This document shows, piece after piece, positions 58,460-64,000 of a stretch of DNA of 64,000 bases; position 1 is the stretch's first letter; each line of letters opens with the position of its first letter. Below the pieces are notes generated by a model. That model was not told where the DNA came from. It worked only from the letters and a program-made list of their open reading frames with translations, and made no database searches. Source of the DNA: Citrus sinensis (Eukaryota > Streptophyta > Magnoliopsida > Sapindales > Rutaceae); contig NC_068558.1 of assembly GCF_022201045.2 (NCBI RefSeq), positions 30,275,501 through 30,339,500 on the forward strand, given 5' to 3'. The position numbers were made by a program, and so were the translations under genes.

Positions 58460-60345
58460 TTGGCACCATTTGTGGGGAGCTATACAAAAAGCTTTCATTG
58501 CAGTGGCTAGTTTAGTTTAGGTCATGTTTGAATAAAAGGGCAACTGAGGTACCTCAGATGCAAACATCATCACGTACATTACCTAAGATATGCCAATAAT
58601 TGCCAAGCAAAGCTTTGCCTACCCAATCAGGATAAACCAAATATCGCTCAACTATTTAGATTCAAGCCATTATCAGTTTCATATTTGAATTCGTTGATGG
58701 TTCGCGTGGATAGAGACATGGGGTTTTGTAAACAAGGAAATACCTAAAGGAGAATCTGAAGAGTAACAATTGATTTTTATGGATGCACTTCCAAATTCAC
58801 AAGAAGCAGTTAATGCTTGGAACTATCACTAGAAGCATGCTTTCAGGGACTTTCTTTTCACCTATATTTAGTTTTAATATCATTCATATGTGTTTATAAA
58901 TATTATATGAAAACCTCAAAGGGACCTCAGGGGTACCGCATAGTTTTCAATTTTATTATGAATATATATTTGTGAATATTCTATGAAGACCCAGTAGGGA
59001 CCTCCCAGGTACTTGCAACGGTCAAGTTCATTATGAATATGTAGCTGTAATATTGTATAAAGACCTTGTGAGGATCTTAAAGGTACCCTACCATGGTTAG
59101 CTTCTTTATAAATATATCTTTATAAATATTATGTTAAAACCCTATAGGGAACCTAAGGTACCCTGTAATGGTCAGTTACACTTTTCAGTTTCTTAAGTCT
59201 TTAATGACATAGCAGGAAGTCTTGGAATCCCCCATTTCTTTTAGGATAACAAAGCTGAGTCATGTAATGATTTGTGCTTTTATTATCTATGAATGCATAT
59301 TTTTTTAGAATGTGATGACGTATATTCTTTTATTCGTCTTGCGATTATATAATGTGGATGAATAATTAAAAATACTATTTAAAATGAGTGCGTTTCCCAT
59401 TAATTTAACTCCATGTCTATTTTTATGATGCAACATAATTCTAAGAGATGGTGTTATCTTAGAGCAACATGGGATACTTGACTTGCCCTGATCTAGATGG
59501 TCAACTTGAGGTAGAAGTTAGCAAAAATAATGGAAAGATATAATCAGCAATTTTTGAGTGATCATAAAAATGTCTTTGTTTGTAAAAGGAGAGAGAGGGT
59601 CAAAGAAGACCCGAGGACAAAATCCATAATCGTCCTAGCTTCATGAGGATTCCTTAAGGTTTGCATGTGCCCACACCCCCATTCTCTTACCTAAGCCAAA
59701 GTAAGGGACAAAACATTTATAAGTTAAAGGCAATCACACGAGTTAGATACAAAAAGTCCTTACAAGGGCAAGTAGATCGCCCCTTTTGTCACTATTTATT
59801 TTGTTTATTTGATTTTAAGCAAATGGCATATCATGAGGTTTTTGACCATTTTGTAAAAAGGTAAGCGAGCAGCAGCCTTTTCTTACAATCTTCTTTCTTT
59901 AATTTCACTATTATTTCTTAAAATATACTCATCAGTTGGTGTGAAAGCAGGGTTTCAAAGGCTGATGCTACTAGACAAGAGAAAGATAATAATTTTAAAA
60001 CCAGTGTTGTTTAAAACTTTGAGAAGCAGGATGCAATTATGCAGGAAATTCTTACTAGGCTTCAAAGTTTGGATGCTAATAAATACAATCGAGTGTCCAG
60101 TATAGTCAAAGTTCCTCCAGCGACAACAAAAGCCCAATCACCCAAGGAGATCAAGTGTAACTGGCAGTACGTGATAAGATGACAAACTTGTCATTTGGTC
60201 TTAAGTTGCTTTTTGGAAGTTCGACGGGGAAGATCCAAATGCTTAGATGTATAGGGCAGAACAATACTTTTTGAGTATCAAGGTATCATGGGCGACCATC
60301 AAGTGCAACCAGTATCATAGGCGTAGCCTTGCGGTGGTACTGTTA
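58460..60345 (+). pseudogene. Ty3-gypsy relic with decayed gag
   Basis: At about 58460 the words AATTGGCACCATTTGTGGGGAGC resemble the primer-binding-site and leader context of plant gypsy elements. At 60205-60305 a gag core is readable with one stop and one frame change: WKFDGEDPNA, stop, MYRAEQYF, then EYQGIMGDHQVQ. Before it are Gln/Lys-rich segments (about 59995-60160). The spacer between (58500-59900) has a diverged ~60-100-bp repeat built around 'ggacctca(g)ggtac' type words (58920, 59000, 59075, 59150). No pol was found. Confidence 0.65.
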
Positions 60346-60380
60346 GTTTAAAAAACAAAACACGCCCACCATTTAATTTA

Positions 60381-61289
60381 GGAAAATACTACTTTCCCCG
60401 GGTTAAACCCCAAAACTCATCCAAACGACGCCATTTCATCTTTTTTTTTCCTCTTTCATTCTTCCTAAACGACACTGTTTTGGCTAAGGAAAAACCAGCA
60501 ACAGGTTGGCAGCCCCACATTGCTTTCTCTTTCTCTTCCGTCTTCCCCTTCCTCTCACAGCCATTAATGATCCATTCATATCTCACTGCCAAATTCAGTG
60601 ACATACACTTAGTAGGTGCAATAGCAAAACATCTGATTTTGTTCCTCTTAATGTTCCCAAACTTGTCCAGATTCTGAACCACAATCAACACCAACAATGC
60701 CACCACCCCTGCACCCAGTGAATGCCTAGCAAATGTCAAAGTATAATTTAGGTTCCTGTCAACCAACCCCCTTAAAAATTCACACTTGGCATCGAAAACC
60801 CACCTTGTAGCCTTCAATAACCCATTGTGAACATATCCACCATCAAACTTTGTCTGCCCAAGTTTGTTATCAAGCAAAACTGCATAATCACCTTCTTTTG
60901 CTAGGTTAAGCCCCCTAATTGCCAAAACTATATCAGTTTTTTTTGTAAGACAACCCAGTCTGGATTGATTATAGAAGAGAAGAGAACGAGGAGAGCATGC
61001 AGGCAACCTGTATTTCAGTTCGAAGAAGGAAAATGGAACGAGGCAAACGAAGGGGCAGCTGGGTTTTGAAGGATTTGCAAACGAACGTGGCTGTCGGTCG
61101 ATGAAGAGAACGAAGCAATGGGTCTGTAGTTGGGTTAAATGAAGAGACGGAAGAAATCAGAACAAAGAAAAAAAAATAGAATTAGAATGGTGTCGTTTCA
61201 AAACGAATCAAAATAAAAAAAAATAAGAGTCGAAAACGACAATCTATGCTTCCGTTTTGGGATTTGACCCGGGACAAATAACATAACTC
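60381..61289. mobile_element. Pack-MULE-like element carrying a lipase fragment
   Basis: 909 bp with terminal inverted repeats. GGAAAATACTAC...CCCGGGTTAAACCCCAAAAC at the left aligns without gaps with the reverse complement of the right end (GAGTTATGTTAT...CCCGGGTCAAATCCCAAAAC), and AAACGACGCC/GAAACGACACC words follow further in. A perfect 9-bp direct repeat, TTTAATTTA, flanks it at 60372-60380 and 61290-61298, which is Mutator-like. The TIR is unrelated to that of the 9-kb MULE. The interior is a captured piece of a host lipase gene, the definition of a Pack-MULE. Confidence 0.75.
60389..61006 (-). pseudogene. Class-3 lipase / sn1-DAG-lipase-like gene fragment
   Basis: A 205-codon frame starts from an ATG on the minus strand. 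Residues ~22-150 match the alpha/beta-hydrolase core of plant class-3 lipases (KTDIVLAIRGLNLAKEGDY, DNKLGQTKFDGGYVHNGLL, NYTLTFARHSLGAG, CFAIAPTKCMSLNLAVRY). The nucleophile-elbow GHSLG reads RHSLG, so the first Gly is lost. The similarity stops at VRY; the remaining ~50 residues are unrelated and run into the element's terminal repeat. The N-terminal half of a normal lipase and the Asp and His of the triad are missing, so it cannot be an active lipase. It may still be transcribed from the TIR. Confidence 0.8.
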
Positions 61290-61298
61290 TTTAATTTA

Positions 61299-62631
61299 CC
61301 ATAAAGGATAATTTTATAAAATCAAACAAAATTTTATTCCTTTTAACACCCATTCTAATTTTATGTCGTAGTTAATTTTAAAAATATTGCTGTAATTGGA
61401 GAAAAAAATTGAAGGGGATAAATTTTTTATTGCAACAAAATAGGAAGTAAATACATTTAATGAGAGTATTTACAAGAAAATTTAATTTTTCATTTGAACA
61501 TATGATGATCATTCAGATAATAATCAGAAAATTTTATTTTTTTATTTAGATAAAAATATCTTACATTAAAACTTTAAATATAAAAATAAATAATTTTATT
61601 GACAAAATGTGGTCAAAACAGCCATTTCATATAGAGCAGAAATGCACGAGACAATTTACAATTTCAGTAACCATGCCAATAGTATTTTGTCGTGTCGTAA
61701 AGAAATGAGTCCTACAAAAGGACCTATGTGTTTCATCTAAAATGGACCCACTGCAGGCTACACCTTTGATCTATTATTCTTTCACATGGACCACCACGAT
61801 TGGGCCTGCCACCTCGATATTTTGACTGATGTGGCAGCAAGCTAGTCTCACCCGTGTTCTTCTCTGCCATCCAATGACATTTGGTTACGTAAAGCAATCG
61901 TTAATCGACAAGTGTGTAGCAATTGTTAGAAAGCTATTATGCCACATGTAACGATATCTTCATCAAGCGGTCAATGAGAATCATAAAGTAGGTACATTTT
62001 TAATCATTTGTAATTGTCCAAATGGACCAAATGTGGTAAAGTATAGAGAAAAGCTCCCAAGCCCCCGTTCCATTTAGGAAATGTTTTGTTTCTGTACTTT
62101 CATGTGTTGCGTAATTTCATTATTCTTATTTTTCGAATACTATTTTATATCAAAAGGTGAAGTCAAAAAGGTTAGAGTAGCTTCAAAATCCTTTTTTTTT
62201 AAATTAATATTAAAGTCACACTTATAATTATAACGCCTATATTTTTTTAATTAATATTGAGTATTAAATGACGTAAAATTTACTCATTAAATGATATAAT
62301 TAATTAATAAATAATTTTATATTTATCAAAACAATAATATTAACAATCTCAACTTAACTTTGAATATCATGGATTATTCATTTATTAAATAATAAATTTT
62401 ATAACTTATAAAATTATTGAAACCTATAAGCTTATTTAATATTATAATCGAGCACTTCCCTGAAGCAATCCGATTTTGACAGGCTGGTCTACACAATACA
62501 AATCGATCTGATCCAGCATGCTGCAATAATTGAAAGCCCATAAAATCTTTTCAATTTGATTGGTTATTTTTGCAGTAAAATCAGAACCTGGACATAGTGA
62601 TCAGATCTCATCGATAGAAACTAGTGTCAAC
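61299..62631. other. Upstream region of CXE copy 4
   Basis: No gene. The 61600-62060 part is less AT-rich and may include promoter elements. No convincing TATA box was found near the start codon. The frame open upstream of the ATG, from 62560, begins with TTG and is not taken as coding. Confidence 0.4.
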
Positions 62632-63657
62632 ATGGCTCATACAGGAAACCCTAGAGCTAGAGCTTCACCGGACCTCCCATGGAAGACCAGGCTCTTAATG
62701 TCGGCATTGAGCTTCGCTGTCGACGTATCTTGCCGCCGTAACATCACTTTCAATCGTAACTTCTTCAACCTCTTTGACATAAAATGCTCTGCTTCAAATC
62801 AACCAAAAAACGGCGTCAAATCCTCCGATTTCGTCATCGACGGCTCCCGCAATCTCTGGTTCCGCCTCTACACACCCACCAACGTCACTGAAACAGCTAC
62901 CACAATCAGCTTGCCAGTCATAGTCTACTTCCATGGTGGAGGCTTCGTTCTCCTGGCTGCAAACTCAAAAGGCTTCGATGACTACTGTCGAAGGCTCGCC
63001 GGGGAAATCCCGGCCGTCGTCATCTCTGTCAACTACCGTCTAGCTCCCGAGCATCGGTATCCGTGTCAATATGAAGATGGGATTGATGTGTTAAAATTCA
63101 TCGACAATGAAATCTCAAAGATCGAGGACTTCCCAGCTTGTGCTGATCTCAAGCGTTGTTTTGTCGCCGGAGATAGTGCCGGCGGCAACTTGGCGCATAA
63201 CGTGGCAGTGCGAGCTAATGAGTGTAACTTTTCCAAGCTGAAGCTCATTGGAGTTATAGCGATTCAGCCATTTTTCGGAGGAGAAGAGAGGACTGAATCG
63301 GAAACAAGGCTCGTTGGAGCTCCATTGGTCTCAATGGAGCGTACTGACTGGATGTGGAAAGCTTTTTTGCCAGAAGGGTCTAATCGGAACCATCCGGCGA
63401 CGAATGCTTTTGGGCCGAATGCCGTTGATATTTCCGGCGTAAACATTCCGGCAACGATTGTAGTAGTAGGTGGGTTTGATCCTTTACAAGATTGGCAGAA
63501 GAGGCACTACGAGGGATTGAAGAAATGTGGCAAAGAAGCTTACTTGATTGAGTATCCGAATGCGGTTCATGGCTTCTATTTTTTTCCTGAGTTGCCCGAG
63601 GGATCTTTGCTCATTAATGACGTCAAGGAGTTTATACAAAATCAATCGGCCAAATGA
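62632..63657 (+). CDS. CXE18-like carboxylesterase, copy 4
   Basis: Intronless, 341 residues from the ATG at 62632. I chose this start because the family's N-terminus (PDLPWKTRLLMSALSF) begins shortly after it and nothing upstream has an ATG. HGGG (101-104), Ser182 in AGDSAGGN, Asp283 in GGFDPLQDWQK, His313 in AVHGFY, all intact. It differs from the others in NRNHPATNAFGP, where they have (N/D)RDHPAANVFGP. Most like copy 3 across ISVNYRLAPEHRYPCQYEDGID and the C-terminus. Expected role as for the other copies: soluble ester hydrolase, substrate unknown. Confidence 0.93.
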   Translation: MAHTGNPRARASPDLPWKTRLLMSALSFAVDVSCRRNITFNRNFFNLFDIKCSASNQPKNGVKSSDFVIDGSRNLWFRLYTPTNVTETATTISLPVIVYFHGGGFVLLAANSKGFDDYCRRLAGEIPAVVISVNYRLAPEHRYPCQYEDGIDVLKFIDNEISKIEDFPACADLKRCFVAGDSAGGNLAHNVAVRANECNFSKLKLIGVIAIQPFFGGEERTESETRLVGAPLVSMERTDWMWKAFLPEGSNRNHPATNAFGPNAVDISGVNIPATIVVVGGFDPLQDWQKRHYEGLKKCGKEAYLIEYPNAVHGFYFFPELPEGSLLINDVKEFIQNQSAK

Positions 63658-64000
63658 TGAATGAAGGAAAAACTTATTCACTCTCTCACTCTTTGTTCAA
63701 ATGGTACTCGTATGTTTGTACTCTTTACATCTGTAATTGCATGGACATTTTCATGTTTTTAGAAATAAATTAATTCAGTTTCAATGCTTGTTACTGAGAC
63801 TCTGAGGGTGAGAAACATATGCCTTTCTAATTCTGGGCATAAAACTGATAGTTTAACAGTATTTAATATGTATGCGAAAAATAATTTTTTTTAAAAAAAA
63901 GTATTGGGAGTAACGAATTTGTGAGAAAAATACGAGAAACAAAGTTATTCCAACTAAATAAATATTGAGTAGATCTCTTTAAAAAAAAAAAAACTGAATA
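63658..64000. other. 3' flank of CXE copy 4
   Basis: Probable 3'-UTR with an AAATAAATTAAT-type signal near 63761, then AT-rich sequence to the end of the window. Confidence 0.4.

Noticed and set aside
62560..62631. 24-residue N-terminal extension of CXE copy 4
   Set aside because: It begins with TTG and lacks any ATG; the family N-terminus starts at the ATG at 62632.
1..64000. tRNA, rRNA and CRISPR features
   Set aside because: Scanned by eye for cloverleaf ends, GGTTCGA boxes in context and rRNA words; none was convincing.

Overview
This is a eukaryotic nuclear window from a flowering plant. It is AT-rich, with GT-AG introns, Ty1-copia and Ty3-gypsy debris, Mutator-like and hAT-type DNA transposons, a CNL resistance-gene relic and a plant carboxylesterase cluster. 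The type of CC-NBS-LRR relic and the CXE18-like esterases suggest a woody eudicot, possibly Citrus or a relative. That placement is inference from protein flavour only.

Layout. 1-7345: no gene, with LTR-like debris and a 959-bp hAT-type element (2402-3360) with a perfect 8-bp target duplication. 7355-16439: a complete, apparently intact Mutator-like element (MULE) with about 120-bp terminal inverted repeats and a perfect 9-bp target duplication. It carries two convergent genes: a nine-coding-exon DUF1985/ULP1-type cysteine protease gene (+) and a 873-residue MuDR-type transposase (-). Upstream of each gene, inside what looks like a 5'-UTR intron, lies a palindrome-dense satellite array: about 1.3 kb of very CpG-rich repeats on the left (179-bp period plus a 185-bp-arm hairpin), and a 54-bp-period array on the right. 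17381-23259: an intact eight-exon eIF2D/ligatin-type translation factor gene, the only clear housekeeping gene. 26749-63652: four intronless, same-strand CXE18-like carboxylesterase genes, each with an intact catalytic triad. Between the first and second lie a decayed minus-strand copia relic, three RNase H-like relics, and a CNL pseudogene split by a young copia element (37177-42418; near-identical LTRs, 5-bp target duplication). Between the third and fourth lie a MULE-like MITE, gypsy gag debris and a 909-bp Pack-MULE-like element (60381-61289) carrying a lipase fragment whose GHSLG elbow is mutated.

How it works together. The esterase cluster is a tandem-duplication locus repeatedly invaded by transposons. 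The 7.4-16.4 kb MULE is the most unusual object: it looks structurally complete and coding-competent, and its two genes have mirror-image architecture (TIR, untranslated exon, intron holding a palindrome array, coding exon). The arrays share a core decanucleotide that differs at one position (CCTGTCGCAC on the left, CCTGTCTCAC on the right), so they could be subterminal transposase-binding or expression-control arrays. That function is inference.
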